From Pseudomonas gregormendelii (GTDB lineage Bacteria > Pseudomonadota > Gammaproteobacteria > Pseudomonadales > Pseudomonadaceae), in contig NZ_JADEVO010000013.1 in the NCBI RefSeq assembly GCF_017114825.1, positions 1-64,000 on the forward strand: a stretch of 64,000 nt of DNA, written 5' to 3'. The stretch's first letter is position 1. The number at the start of each line of letters is the position of its first letter. Below, piece by piece: positions 48,122 through 56,208 of this stretch. Under the pieces are notes generated by a model that saw only the letters and a list, made by a program, of their open reading frames with translations, was not told where the DNA came from and searched no databases. The position numbers and the translations under genes are program-made.

Positions 48122-48756
48122 GCGCAGCCCGGAACGACTTTCAAACCGTGATCGCAACGCTTGGCGAGCTGCACGCGACGCTGGAGCGCCTGCGTGGTGA
48201 ATTTGTGCACGGCATCAAGACCCCCGCTGACTATGAGCGTGCGACCGACCTGCTCGATGAGCTCACCGACGGGCGCGAATTGAGCAAGGTCGAGGAGAAA
48301 ATCCTCATTGAGCTCGAAGACGAAATTCTGGCCTACCAGCGCGACTCCGACCAGTTTCGCGAATCGAATGCCGCTTTTGAGGCGACGTGCACCCCGGTGC
48401 AGCTGAGCAAAGATCTGATGGAGACGCTCGGGCTCACCGGTTCGGACCTGCCTGAAATTGGTGATAAAACGGCAGTGTCCAAGGTGCTCAGTGGGGATCG
48501 GCCCATCAGTCACAAGATGGCGTACGCGTTGGCAGAGCGGTTTGCGATGGAACCGGGTGCTTTCGTGTCGACAGCCCCGGGAAAGGCGTTGCCTGCCGAA
48601 ACCGCTCGCCCCACGGTCAAAAAAACCCCAAATTACAACCGCATTCGCAATGACGGCCGGATCGTACGACCAGGGAAAGAGGCCGACGCCGGCGAATACA
48701 AAATGGTTGCTGCCAAGGGCCGCAGACAGACAGATAAAGCGCCGGTTAAGAGGTAG
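48118..48756 (+). CDS. HigA-like antitoxin, orphan
   Basis: A 212-residue protein. Residues 1-95 are a helical neutralising/dimer region. Residues ~100-155 hold a Cro/C1 helix-turn-helix (GSDLPEIGDKTAVSKVLSGD, RPISHKMAYALAERFAM). The tail (160-212) is basic and disordered. It is the antitoxin of a HigBA locus whose toxin is a fragment. It is intact, so it may survive as a regulator or as protection against related toxins. Confidence 0.8.
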   Translation: MSAARNDFQTVIATLGELHATLERLRGEFVHGIKTPADYERATDLLDELTDGRELSKVEEKILIELEDEILAYQRDSDQFRESNAAFEATCTPVQLSKDLMETLGLTGSDLPEIGDKTAVSKVLSGDRPISHKMAYALAERFAMEPGAFVSTAPGKALPAETARPTVKKTPNYNRIRNDGRIVRPGKEADAGEYKMVAAKGRRQTDKAPVKR

Positions 48757-48762
48757 GTTTAT

Positions 48763-48891
48763 TCACTGCCGCTTTCGCGCAAGCCCTCCCGCACAGGGGG
48801 CTGCCACAGGGTTGGCAATATCAGTGCCCAGTGCCGGATCGTCGGACAGCCACCAAAGAAACACGTGGGTATCCAGCAACAAGCGCCTCAT
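48763..48891 (-). pseudogene. PIN-domain toxin truncated by REP sequence
   Basis: ATG 48891 overlaps the antitoxin stop by 4 bp. The first 22 codons (MRRLLLDTHVFLWWLSDDPA) are the start of a VapC-type PIN nuclease, with the first catalytic aspartate in LDTH. From about codon 24 the DNA is REP-like (complement of CCCTGTGGGAGCGGGC-type sequence), and the frame stops at 48763. A complete PIN toxin has ~130 residues, so over 80% is lost. Confidence 0.8.
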
Positions 48892-49133
48892 AGGCTGCCC
48901 TCAAATCCATCAATGATGTCCTCAGGGGTCTTATCGAAATCGGCAGACATTCGAATTTTCCCCTTCAACCGCCCAGGCTTACGCGCCCGAGGTGTATCGA
49001 TATGAGGCAGCAGATCCACATAAGGCTTGCCTGCCTTGGTAACCACAATCTTGTCGCCATGCCATGCACGTTCGGCGAGTTGAGATAGTTGGGATTTCGC
49101 TTCGTGCATGTTTACTTGCACAAGTTCACTCAT
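48888..49133 (-). CDS. Phd/YefM-type antitoxin, orphan
   Basis: From ATG 49133 the 81-residue product begins MSELVQVNMHEAKSQLSQLA, the classic Phd/YefM N-terminus. VVTKAGKPYVDLLPH follows, then a basic C-terminal tail for the toxin (RKPGRLKGKIRMSADFD). The frame extends 27 codons further without a ribosome binding site. Its partner PIN toxin at 48763-48891 is truncated, so the antitoxin is an orphan. Confidence 0.88.
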   Translation of the reverse strand: MSELVQVNMHEAKSQLSQLAERAWHGDKIVVTKAGKPYVDLLPHIDTPRARKPGRLKGKIRMSADFDKTPEDIIDGFEGSL

Positions 49134-49607
49134 ATGCACCTCAATAGCATTAGGTAATGGCAGCCCAAGTCGATGCTTCTCCAAAGGCAAGGCGTCGAGC
49201 AGACCGTCTGTCAAAAATGGCGTCTCAAGGTTCTGACTACGACGTTGCCCTGAGTAGGCTACTCAGTGAACTGATCAAGCAAGCGTCGTGAACTATCACG
49301 CGCAAACCAGTTACCCAGTGGCGTTCTTAAGCTTTTCGCGAGCTAGCTCGCTCCTACAATGGAACCGAGCCCGCCATGAATACCCTCGCCTCCTGCCCAT
49401 GCAGCAATCATCTGCGGTCTGAATGCCCTACCAGACCCCGAACAGGACGGCGCAAGCGTTTATGAACGCGTCTGCCCAGACTTCCGAATACGGACATTTC
49501 TTGTATCTGATCAGGTCGTGAAATAAGCGGCCGTTTGATGAACTATCAAGCTCTCATGTGATTGCCCAACGGCTTGCGCCATGCACCTTTTTTGGTACAC
49601 TCAACAT
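49134..49607. other. Gap with REP remnant and toxin-antitoxin promoter
   Basis: No gene is well supported. A REP-like fragment (TTCGCGAGCTAGCTCGCTCC at 49338-49357) is present. A 29-codon frame at 49377 begins MNTLASCPCSNH, which recalls the SEC-C/YchJ N-terminus but ends quickly and may be a remnant. Before the RelE-like gene, TTGCGC (49574-49579) and TACACT (49596-49601) form a plausible promoter. Confidence 0.4.
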
Positions 49608-49954
49608 ATGAATGGAATCCCCCTCGTATTATCCGTGCGCTTTTTTCGCACAGAGGCCGGTAACGAGCCTGTTCGAGAATGGCTAGCTGACCTTGATAGG
49701 GACTCCAGACGAATCGTCGGCACGGATATCAAAACGGTTCAAATAGGTTGGCCTATAGGAATGCCGGTTGTTCGTAAGCTTGATGCCGGGCCGGGCTTTG
49801 GGAGGTACGTTCGGAGCTGTCAGACACTATAGCTCGTGTCATATTCACCGTCGTAGGCAGCGAAATGGTTCTGCTTCATGGGTTCATCAAAAAAAGTCAG
49901 AAAATGCCGGCCGCCGATATGAATACCGCGAGACTTCGTAAAGCAAGATTATGA
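49608..49954 (+). pseudogene. RelE/HigB-type toxin frameshifted by a 5-bp duplication
   Basis: The gene starts at ATG 49608 (MNGIPLVLSVRFFRTEAGNE) as a Gp49-like RelE/ParE toxin. At 49786-49795 CCGGG is present twice in tandem. Removing one copy rejoins the frame: RKLDAG continues as LWEVRSELSDTIARVIFTVV, then LLHGFIKKSQKMPAAD and a stop at 49952-49954, which overlaps the antitoxin's ATGA. As it stands, translation ends early at 49830-49832 after 74 residues. The loss of the C-terminal half, with FIKKSQKMP, should inactivate it. Confidence 0.85.
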
Positions 49955-49968
49955 GGAGCAACAACACC

Positions 49969-50259
49969 ATGACCGATCCTATCGGCTCCAATTTTGACGA
50001 TTTCCTCGCAGAACAAGGGATGCTCGAAGAGGTCTCCGCCGCTGCCCTCAAGCGCGTCATCGCCTGGCAGATTGCCCAAGCGATGGCCTCTCAGAAAGTC
50101 AGCAAAAAGACGCTGGCCCTGCGAATGCACACCAGTCGTACCGCTGTGGATCGTGCGCTGGATCAGAATGATGCTGGGATGACGCTCGCGACTTTGGCGA
50201 GCGCCGCACGTGCGCTGGGTCACCGGGTTGAAGTCAGATTGGTTCCGGAAAACAGTTGA
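49969..50259 (+). CDS. XRE-family antitoxin of the broken RelE locus
   Basis: From ATG 49969, with GAGGAG ten bases upstream, the product has 96 residues; ATG 49951 is the alternative and overlaps the toxin stop. Its helix-turn-helix is AQAMASQKVSKKTLALRMHT followed by SRTAVDRAL and TLATLASAARALGHRVEV, the standard HigA-like form. It is intact although its toxin is frameshifted. Confidence 0.88.
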   Translation: MTDPIGSNFDDFLAEQGMLEEVSAAALKRVIAWQIAQAMASQKVSKKTLALRMHTSRTAVDRALDQNDAGMTLATLASAARALGHRVEVRLVPENS

Positions 50260-50291
50260 ATGCGGCGGTCGACAATGAGTCGGCCGAAAAG

Positions 50292-50438
50292 TCAGCCTTG
50301 CTGAATCTGTCTTTCCAACACCCGAACCTCCTGCTTCACCTCTCTGCGCAGGGCAGAGACATACATCTGCGAGGGCGTACGGGGTGGCATGTGAGAAGGT
50401 TCGGCACAGGCTAGGGGCCGCTCTCCAGCCATTTGCAT
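50292..50438 (-). CDS. Possible 48-aa protein after the membrane-protein gene
   Basis: A 48-codon frame (MQMAGERPLACAEPSHMPPR, then a charged helix ending VRVLERQIQQG) starts 16 bp after the stop of the gene at 50455. There is no clear ribosome binding site, so translation would depend on coupling. It may be a small partner or a remnant. Confidence 0.35.
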   Translation of the reverse strand: MQMAGERPLACAEPSHMPPRTPSQMYVSALRREVKQEVRVLERQIQQG

Positions 50439-50454
50439 TGATCTATCAATCCAA

Positions 50455-50964
50455 TCAGCGAAGCCGATAAGAACCTATTCCGCCGACCACGCGCTCACCC
50501 AAAGCGTGTAAAGCGAGCATGACGTCATTCAGATCACGACCGGTCAACTCCGCGAGCTGTTCGCCACTTTTTGACAATCCCCCTTTGAGGTGACTCAAAA
50601 TCTGATTTTCGAGCCTTGTGTAATCGTCAAGACGTTCCGCCAGATCCTCCTGTCCTTGATATTTTACGAGCAACTCCTTGGCATTTTGACAATCCGCAGC
50701 CTGCCGCTCCAGCTCAAGCTTCAACCTTTCATTTTCATCAACTAATCGTTGGTTGAGAGCCTTTTCGTCTTTCCTGTTCAGTCGGAACACCAGGCTCAAA
50801 ATGATCGAGACCGCCGCCAGCACCAGGAAAAGCACCCATAACGGAACATCACGGGACAGTAGTGCGAGCACTCCTGATGCACCGTCAGGCACGAAGTAAG
50901 CAGTGATTGTTAAGATGGATGACACCAGGGATATGGTGTTGAAGTAAAGCCAGCCGTGCTTCAT
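50455..50964 (-). CDS. Membrane protein with coiled coil and winged-helix-like C-terminus
   Basis: From ATG 50964 the product is 169 residues: two membrane segments (about 9-26 and 39-60), a coiled coil (about 62-105, LNQRLVDENERLKLELERQA), and a C-terminal ~55 residues (LENQILSHLKGGLSKSGEQL, then LTGRDLNDVMLALHALGERV) that look like a winged helix. I recognise no family. The longer frame from 51093 has no start signal. It could be a membrane-bound sensor. It stands apart from the flanking LysR gene. Confidence 0.7.
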   Translation of the reverse strand: MKHGWLYFNTISLVSSILTITAYFVPDGASGVLALLSRDVPLWVLFLVLAAVSIILSLVFRLNRKDEKALNQRLVDENERLKLELERQAADCQNAKELLVKYQGQEDLAERLDDYTRLENQILSHLKGGLSKSGEQLAELTGRDLNDVMLALHALGERVVGGIGSYRLR

Positions 50965-51166
50965 TGCGATGAATCCTCCTTGAGACGCGTTGCCGAATTG
51001 GCCGTTGCATTGTTTCCTCTGCGAACGACAATCGCAATCTGTTGGAGGAATCTGCCGGGCAGTGCGTGCCAACCAACGAACATCGTCCAGCACGGTCAGC
51101 AGGATGACACCCGGTAGGTTTCCCGGCCCTCAGGGCCTGATTGTGCTCAATCAAAAGGTTCGCGGC

Positions 51167-52090
51167 TTAAGGTAAATGCTTGCGCTCAAGACTGTCACCA
51201 AAGGCTCGAATCACCTCCAGTAGCGCCTTCACCCGCAGTGGCAAGTTCCCGGCCGGGTATACCGCGTGCATCTGCGGGTTGTCACCGTTGCTGGAGGTGA
51301 GCCGGTACTCGGGGCAGACCCGGCGCAGGCGCCCCGCTTGCACTTCGGGCTCCGCCAGCCAGTCCGCTAGGCGGGCGATGCCGATGCCCGCCAGGGCGGC
51401 CTGGAACACCGCAACGCCCGAACTGAAACGAAACCGTGGATGAACCCGAACGCTGATGGCCTGCTGCTCACTGCGAAAATTCCATTCCTTGAGGATGCGC
51501 GGCGCCGTGTGCAGGATCAGCGCGTGGGCCTCCAGCCCGTCAATGGTCTCAGGCGTCCCGCGCCGCTGCAGGTAGCGGGGGCTGGCGTACAGATGACGCG
51601 AGTAACGCCAGAGTGGATAGCCGATCAGGTCACTGGATTGCGCAAACGCGCCGCGAATCGAGAAGTCCAGCTTGCTCCTGGCCGGGTCGAGGGTCTCATC
51701 GGTAAAGATCACGTCGACGTTCACGTCCGGGTAACGCTCGGCGTACTGCGCGATCAATTGCGGCAAAACGCCGTGGCCGAGGAACTCCGGGGCGGAAAAA
51801 CGCACCCAGCCGCTCGCCATGCCGCTGAGACCGGCCAGGTCTTCATCCGCCTCACGTTGCACATCCAGCATTTTGCAGGCATGGGGCAGCAAGCGTTCAC
51901 CCGCCTCGGTCAGGCTTACGGCGCTGGAGGAGCGATTAAACAACTTGGCCCCGGCACCTTCCTCCAGGCCTTGAACGGCGCGGGTCACCGCACTGGGGGA
52001 GCGCCCCAGCACGCGTGCCGCCGCGATGAAGCTGCGCTTGCGCGCTACGGTCACGAAGGCTTCGAGCGCCCACAGCTGATCCAGAGCCAT
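51167..52090 (-). CDS. LysR-family transcriptional regulator
   Basis: A 307-residue LysR protein with the N-terminal helix-turn-helix (ALEAFVTVARKRSFIAAARV, LGRSPSAVTRAVQGLE) and a periplasmic-binding-like effector domain (about 90-300). It is divergent from the oxygenase-exporter-editing cassette at 52200, with 109 bp between the starts. That is the standard arrangement for a LysR protein controlling its neighbour, so it probably regulates the cassette in response to its substrate or product. Confidence 0.92.
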   Translation of the reverse strand: MALDQLWALEAFVTVARKRSFIAAARVLGRSPSAVTRAVQGLEEGAGAKLFNRSSSAVSLTEAGERLLPHACKMLDVQREADEDLAGLSGMASGWVRFSAPEFLGHGVLPQLIAQYAERYPDVNVDVIFTDETLDPARSKLDFSIRGAFAQSSDLIGYPLWRYSRHLYASPRYLQRRGTPETIDGLEAHALILHTAPRILKEWNFRSEQQAISVRVHPRFRFSSGVAVFQAALAGIGIARLADWLAEPEVQAGRLRRVCPEYRLTSSNGDNPQMHAVYPAGNLPLRVKALLEVIRAFGDSLERKHLP

Positions 52091-52199
52091 TGATCACCTC
52101 ATTGCAGTTATCGCAACGTGGCATTGCAACACAAAAAAGGCCGGTCCGTTAACCTTCGCTTTCACTTACAGGGATGTAGGCAAACAGGAGCAAACGGAC

Positions 52200-53285
52200 A
52201 TGACAAAGATGGAAAAAATAATCGGGGCATCAACCACCTCTTTGGGGGAACAGATTCGTGACTGGCGGCCCAGTCACTCAGCGAGTTCAACCCGACAGGC
52301 GATACCGCAGATTCATATCTCGTTCCAGGAGCAGCAAGCGCTTCGCGCCGGCCTGGCCTCCCTGGCCGTGACCGACAGCCTCTCCGGTATCCGTCACATG
52401 CCAGCCTTGGGGCAGTTGCTTGAGAGCGTCCTTTGCAGTGAAAAAATCGAGCGCTTGCGTAACTTTCCCAAGGCCCCCGAGGAGGCAATGATCGTCAGGG
52501 GGCTGCCCCTGGACTCACACCTGCCCGCCACCCCTTACGACATGGCGCCGGGTATCGAGCAACTGCCGCTAGTGGCCGGCGCGATCCTGGCGGTGCTGCA
52601 GACCCTGCAAACCCATCCGGTGGCCTACGAAGGTGAAAACGACGACACGGTGTTCCGCCACGTGTCGCCCAAGCGACAGTGTGAAGCCGAAAAGAGCTCT
52701 TACGGGTCGCGCATGGACCTGTGCATGCACGTCGACAACCCGCACCTGCCCTTGACCTGCGAACCGGTCTCAGCGTTGTCGGCCTGTCCGGAGTACCTGT
52801 GCCTGACCGGTCTGCGCTGCGAGCTGGATGTGCCGACCCGCATCGTTGCCATTAGCGAGGTGCTGGCGATGTTACCCGCCTGGGTTGAAACAGCCTTGTC
52901 ACAACCGCAGTTCGACATTCGCCGACCGGTGTCCTTCGGCAAGCCAGGCAATGTGCTGGAACAGGTGCCCCTGCTGTACAAAAGCGCAACCGGCGAGCTG
53001 TTTTGCCGTTACAACAAAGCCAGTGTCACCGCCACCGGCGCCATCGCGAACCTGGCCCTGCAGCTGTTCGAAGCCGCCGCCAATCACCCCGATGTCGTAC
53101 GCCCCGTCCTGCTGCAAGCGGGGGACATGCTGATCTTCAAGAACCAGCAAACCCTGCATGCCAGGGAAGGTTTTACCCCACGCTACGACGGACGCGACCG
53201 CTGGCTGCTGCGCGTTTTCGGGGTCAACGACCCGGCCCGTGTGCTGGCGCTGAACCCCCAACAACCCTTCATCGCAAGAGCCTGA
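52200..53285 (+). CDS. Fe(II)/2-oxoglutarate oxygenase, clavaminate synthase-like
   Basis: A 361-residue TauD/CAS-like oxygenase. The iron triad is visible as His177-x-Asp179 (MHVDNPHLP) and His320 (QTLHAREGF), and Arg334 or Arg338 in GRDRWLLRVF binds 2-oxoglutarate. Relatives such as VioC, AsnO and lysine hydroxylases hydroxylate free arginine, asparagine or lysine. So a free amino acid is the likely substrate, though which one is not visible. The stop overlaps the exporter start by one base (TGATG), and a tRNA-editing gene follows. Confidence 0.85.
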   Translation: MTKMEKIIGASTTSLGEQIRDWRPSHSASSTRQAIPQIHISFQEQQALRAGLASLAVTDSLSGIRHMPALGQLLESVLCSEKIERLRNFPKAPEEAMIVRGLPLDSHLPATPYDMAPGIEQLPLVAGAILAVLQTLQTHPVAYEGENDDTVFRHVSPKRQCEAEKSSYGSRMDLCMHVDNPHLPLTCEPVSALSACPEYLCLTGLRCELDVPTRIVAISEVLAMLPAWVETALSQPQFDIRRPVSFGKPGNVLEQVPLLYKSATGELFCRYNKASVTATGAIANLALQLFEAAANHPDVVRPVLLQAGDMLIFKNQQTLHAREGFTPRYDGRDRWLLRVFGVNDPARVLALNPQQPFIARA

Positions 53286-54055
53286 TGTTAATGGTCGATA
53301 TTGTCGTTCTTTGTGTGTTCGCCTTCGCCGCCGGCCTGATTGATGCGGCGGTGGGCGGCGGCGGTCTGATCCAGATTCCCGCGTTGTTCAACGTGCTGCC
53401 TGCCGCCCCACCGGCAGCGCTGCTGGGGACCAACAAGGTCGCGGCCGCGTTCGGGACCGCGTTCGCGGCCAGGTCCTTCGTGCGCAAGGTGGTGATCAAC
53501 TGGGGTCTGGTGATTCCAGCCGCCTGCGCGGCCTTTGTCATGGCCTTCTTCGGCGCGGCCACGGTATCGTTCGTGCCCCAGTCGGTGATGCGCCCGATGG
53601 TGCTGGTATTGATCGTGGTGATGGCGATATACACCTTCTGCAAAAAGGATTTCGGCGCCCTGCACGCCCCCGCGCACATCGGTGTCCGGCAGAAGTGGCT
53701 GGCGGTCGTCATCGGCGGTGCCATCGGTTTCTACGACGGGCTGTTCGGCCCCGGCACCGGTTCCTTTCTGATCTTCCTGTTTATCCGCTGCTTCGCCTTC
53801 GATTTCCTGCACGCCTCGGCGTCGGCCAAGCTGGTGAACATCGCGACCAACGTGGCGGCGCTGATGTTCTTCATCCCGACAGGTAACGTGCTGTACCTGA
53901 TCGCCCTCCCCATGGCGGCCTTCAACATCCTGGGCGCGTTGACCGGCACCTGGCTGGCGGTGCGTAAAGGCGTGCCTTTTGTCCGGGCGCTGTTTCTGGT
54001 GTTGCTGGTGATGCTGATCAGCAAACTGTCCTACGACCTGTTGCTGAAAATCTGA
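53285..54055 (+). CDS. TauE/SafE-family membrane exporter
   Basis: A 256-residue membrane protein with the two family repeats: AAGLIDAAVGGGGLIQIPAL near the N-terminus and GAIGFYDGLFGPGTGSFLIF in the middle, with about eight membrane segments. The family exports sulfite, sulfoacetate and other small anions. Its start overlaps the oxygenase stop by one base, so it may export the oxygenase product. The substrate is inferred only from context. Confidence 0.88.
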   Translation: MLMVDIVVLCVFAFAAGLIDAAVGGGGLIQIPALFNVLPAAPPAALLGTNKVAAAFGTAFAARSFVRKVVINWGLVIPAACAAFVMAFFGAATVSFVPQSVMRPMVLVLIVVMAIYTFCKKDFGALHAPAHIGVRQKWLAVVIGGAIGFYDGLFGPGTGSFLIFLFIRCFAFDFLHASASAKLVNIATNVAALMFFIPTGNVLYLIALPMAAFNILGALTGTWLAVRKGVPFVRALFLVLLVMLISKLSYDLLLKI

Positions 54056-54064
54056 GGAAAGCCC

Positions 54065-54544
54065 ATGCAGAACATGTTTGATCGCCTGGTGGCGCTACTC
54101 GATGCCCACGCCGCCACCTATCGGGTGTTGATGCACGATGCCGAGGGGCAGTCGGCGCGGGTCGCCGAACTGCGTGGCACCGAACCCGGCCAAGGCGCCA
54201 AAGCCATGCTCTGCGCGCTAAAGGGTCAGGCCGAACCCTATGCCTTGGTGATACTGCCAGGGGATCAGAGGCTCGATATGAAGAAAGTCGGCGCGGCCCT
54301 GGGCGGAAAAAAAGCCGAGCTGGTCAACGCGCAAACGGCCATGCAACTGACCGGGTGCAGGATCGGCGCCATCCCTCCGTTTACCTTCGATGAGCGGATT
54401 CAGTTGATCGTCGACCCGTCCCTGACCACGGGCTACGGCGAAATCGCCTTCAACGCCGGTCGGCTGGATGCATCAATGGTGCTCGATACGCAGGATTACC
54501 TGTCGATTGCCAAACCCCGGTTGGTGGATATCCGCCAGGGTTGA
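54065..54544 (+). CDS. YbaK/ProX-type aminoacyl-tRNA deacylase
   Basis: A 159-residue protein of the YbaK/aminoacyl-tRNA editing family. VMHDAEGQSARVAELRGT-like start, the catalytic-site lysine region (KAMLCALKG), LVILPGDQRLDMKKVGAALG, LTGCRIGAIPPFTF (the conserved G-x-x-P loop) and the C-terminal FNAGRLDASMVLDTQDYLSI. Such proteins hydrolyse mischarged tRNA in trans. It starts 9 bp after the exporter gene. In this operon it could remove the oxygenase product wrongly attached to tRNA. Confidence 0.85.
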   Translation: MQNMFDRLVALLDAHAATYRVLMHDAEGQSARVAELRGTEPGQGAKAMLCALKGQAEPYALVILPGDQRLDMKKVGAALGGKKAELVNAQTAMQLTGCRIGAIPPFTFDERIQLIVDPSLTTGYGEIAFNAGRLDASMVLDTQDYLSIAKPRLVDIRQG

Positions 54545-54658
54545 ACACCGGTGGGCAGGGTTGCGACGAAAGCCGAGAACGCCGCAAGGTGTCAGGTGTT
54601 ATGCGTTATCGTTAGCAACCATTGCGAGCAAGCTCGCCTGCAAGGACCTGAGCCCACC

Positions 54659-55642
54659 ATGAAATTCGACCTCGCCTACTGCCTCAGCCTCGACACCAAG
54701 CTGTCGATCTATGACGTGCGCGATTTGAATTTCGACGAGACGATGGCGTTCGATTCCGCCAAGGAACACTTCCAGTGCCCGAACGACGCTTGCCAGGCGG
54801 CATTTGATGCGGCGAATGTGTTGACGACGTTCAACGCCAAAAACGTGAACTACGTTCGCACCCCGCATTTCAAGAACACACCCGGCACCCGCCATGTCGC
54901 AGATTGCCCTTACGTCAGTCTCAAGTCGGCGGCGCCAGGGGTAGACGGGGTGGAAGGAGATGACAGTCGGGAGGAACATTTCCCATCCGAGCTGTTACTC
55001 ACTCGGCGGCAGTACGTGCGTAAACCGCCGAGCCCGGCGTTGGCTCCGGATGCAGTGCGCGACGCTGCGAAAGCACCTTCGGCCGCTGACCATGGCGAAC
55101 ACCCAACCAACGATTCGGCACCGGACAAGACCACGGTCTTCGCGCACCCGGTGGAGTGTTTTGTCTCTAACTTCGGCGACAAGGAACTGCTCAAGCGCAC
55201 ACCGCTCAAGATTGGCGAGCACACCGCGCCTTATGGCTCGTTCTTCAAGAAGGTCGAATACCTGCAGGACAATCAGGGCTTGATCTACTGGGGCAAGATC
55301 AAGGAGATCAAGGATTACACCCAGAGCTTTCGCATCGATTTCGAACAGAAGGTCTGGTTCAAGCAAGCGGACGAGGCGAAGAAGAAGCCCTATTCGGTCA
55401 ACGTTTACCTGAGCAAGAAATTGATCGAGAACTACCGCAAGCGCAAAGTATTTCTGCAAGAGATCACGCACGCGATCGACAGCGATAAAGAGCTGTTTTG
55501 TTTTTTCTACGGGGTGACGCCGGAATTGAAGCAGGTACCGAGCAAGAAAAACCCCGAGCAGACGTTCGGGGTTTTCACTGCGAACATCGAGAACCTGGAC
55601 CACTTCATTATTCGGGAAGCGCCGGGGCTGGCTGAGAAGTAA
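54659..55642 (+). CDS. Hypothetical protein with CoiA-like zinc-ribbon N-terminus
   Basis: From ATG 54659 the product is 327 residues; the extra 36 upstream codons lack a start signal. Residues ~35-85 have CPNDACQAAF, FNAKNVNYVRTPHFKNTPGT and RHVADCPY: a C-x4-C...H...H-x3-C layout seen in the zinc-ribbon-like head of CoiA-type and some defence proteins. The remaining ~200 residues are mixed alpha/beta with no motif I can name. Near its 3' end, 55548-55575 forms a terminator-like hairpin inside the coding frame. Confidence 0.65.
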   Translation: MKFDLAYCLSLDTKLSIYDVRDLNFDETMAFDSAKEHFQCPNDACQAAFDAANVLTTFNAKNVNYVRTPHFKNTPGTRHVADCPYVSLKSAAPGVDGVEGDDSREEHFPSELLLTRRQYVRKPPSPALAPDAVRDAAKAPSAADHGEHPTNDSAPDKTTVFAHPVECFVSNFGDKELLKRTPLKIGEHTAPYGSFFKKVEYLQDNQGLIYWGKIKEIKDYTQSFRIDFEQKVWFKQADEAKKKPYSVNVYLSKKLIENYRKRKVFLQEITHAIDSDKELFCFFYGVTPELKQVPSKKNPEQTFGVFTANIENLDHFIIREAPGLAEK

Positions 55643-55847
55643 TCAGTCTTGTCGAAGCTGGCGCTCCGCAGGGGCGATCGGGAAGCAATAATCTTTGCGG
55701 GTTCTGTTGCTTCTCGGGGTGTCCGCCGTTCGTCTGGCCGAATGAGCCGAAAGTGTAAAAAACGAAAAATGAATTTGATCCGGGCGCAAAACAACTGTAC
55801 AAAAACACAGTAGATCAAAAACAGCACTCTCGAGCCCGGAGAACACC

Positions 55848-56165
55848 ATGGCCTCTCAAGCGATCAAAATCACCCTGGAACGCATCGCCCTTTTCCAATT
55901 CACCCCCGCCCACTGCGCCCAGGCCCGGGCCATGCTGGATTGGAGTATCGAAGAGTTGTCCCGGGAGTCCGGGGTGTCGGTGGAGGCCATTCAACGATTC
56001 GAGAATCAGCAGCCGGTGCTGGATGTCACGCGGCTGGCGTTGGCCTATCGGTTTGAGTCGGAAGGGTTGGCGTTCTTCCCGGGTTTTGCTCCGGGTCGGG
56101 GAATGAATGTGCGCGGGTCGACGCCCAATCCTGTGGGTCGGGCGGATTATGCGATGGTTGAGTGA
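55848..56165 (+). CDS. XRE-type helix-turn-helix regulator
   Basis: A 105-residue protein whose residues ~22-70 form a Cro/C1 helix-turn-helix (ARAMLDWSIEELSRESGVSV, EAIQRFENQQ, then LALAYRFESEGLAFFPG). The EGLAFFPG ending is common in small prophage-type repressors. It stands alone, with no partner toxin overlapping. Confidence 0.85.
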   Translation: MASQAIKITLERIALFQFTPAHCAQARAMLDWSIEELSRESGVSVEAIQRFENQQPVLDVTRLALAYRFESEGLAFFPGFAPGRGMNVRGSTPNPVGRADYAMVE

Positions 56166-56208
56166 GCGATCAGCATTGACGAATATCCCAATATAGGTAT
56201 ATTTTTAT

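Noticed and set aside
49377..49466. Fragment of a YchJ/SEC-C protein
   Set aside because: Only MNTLASCPC is suggestive. The frame ends after 29 codons and the rest does not match the family, so the call would rest on too little.
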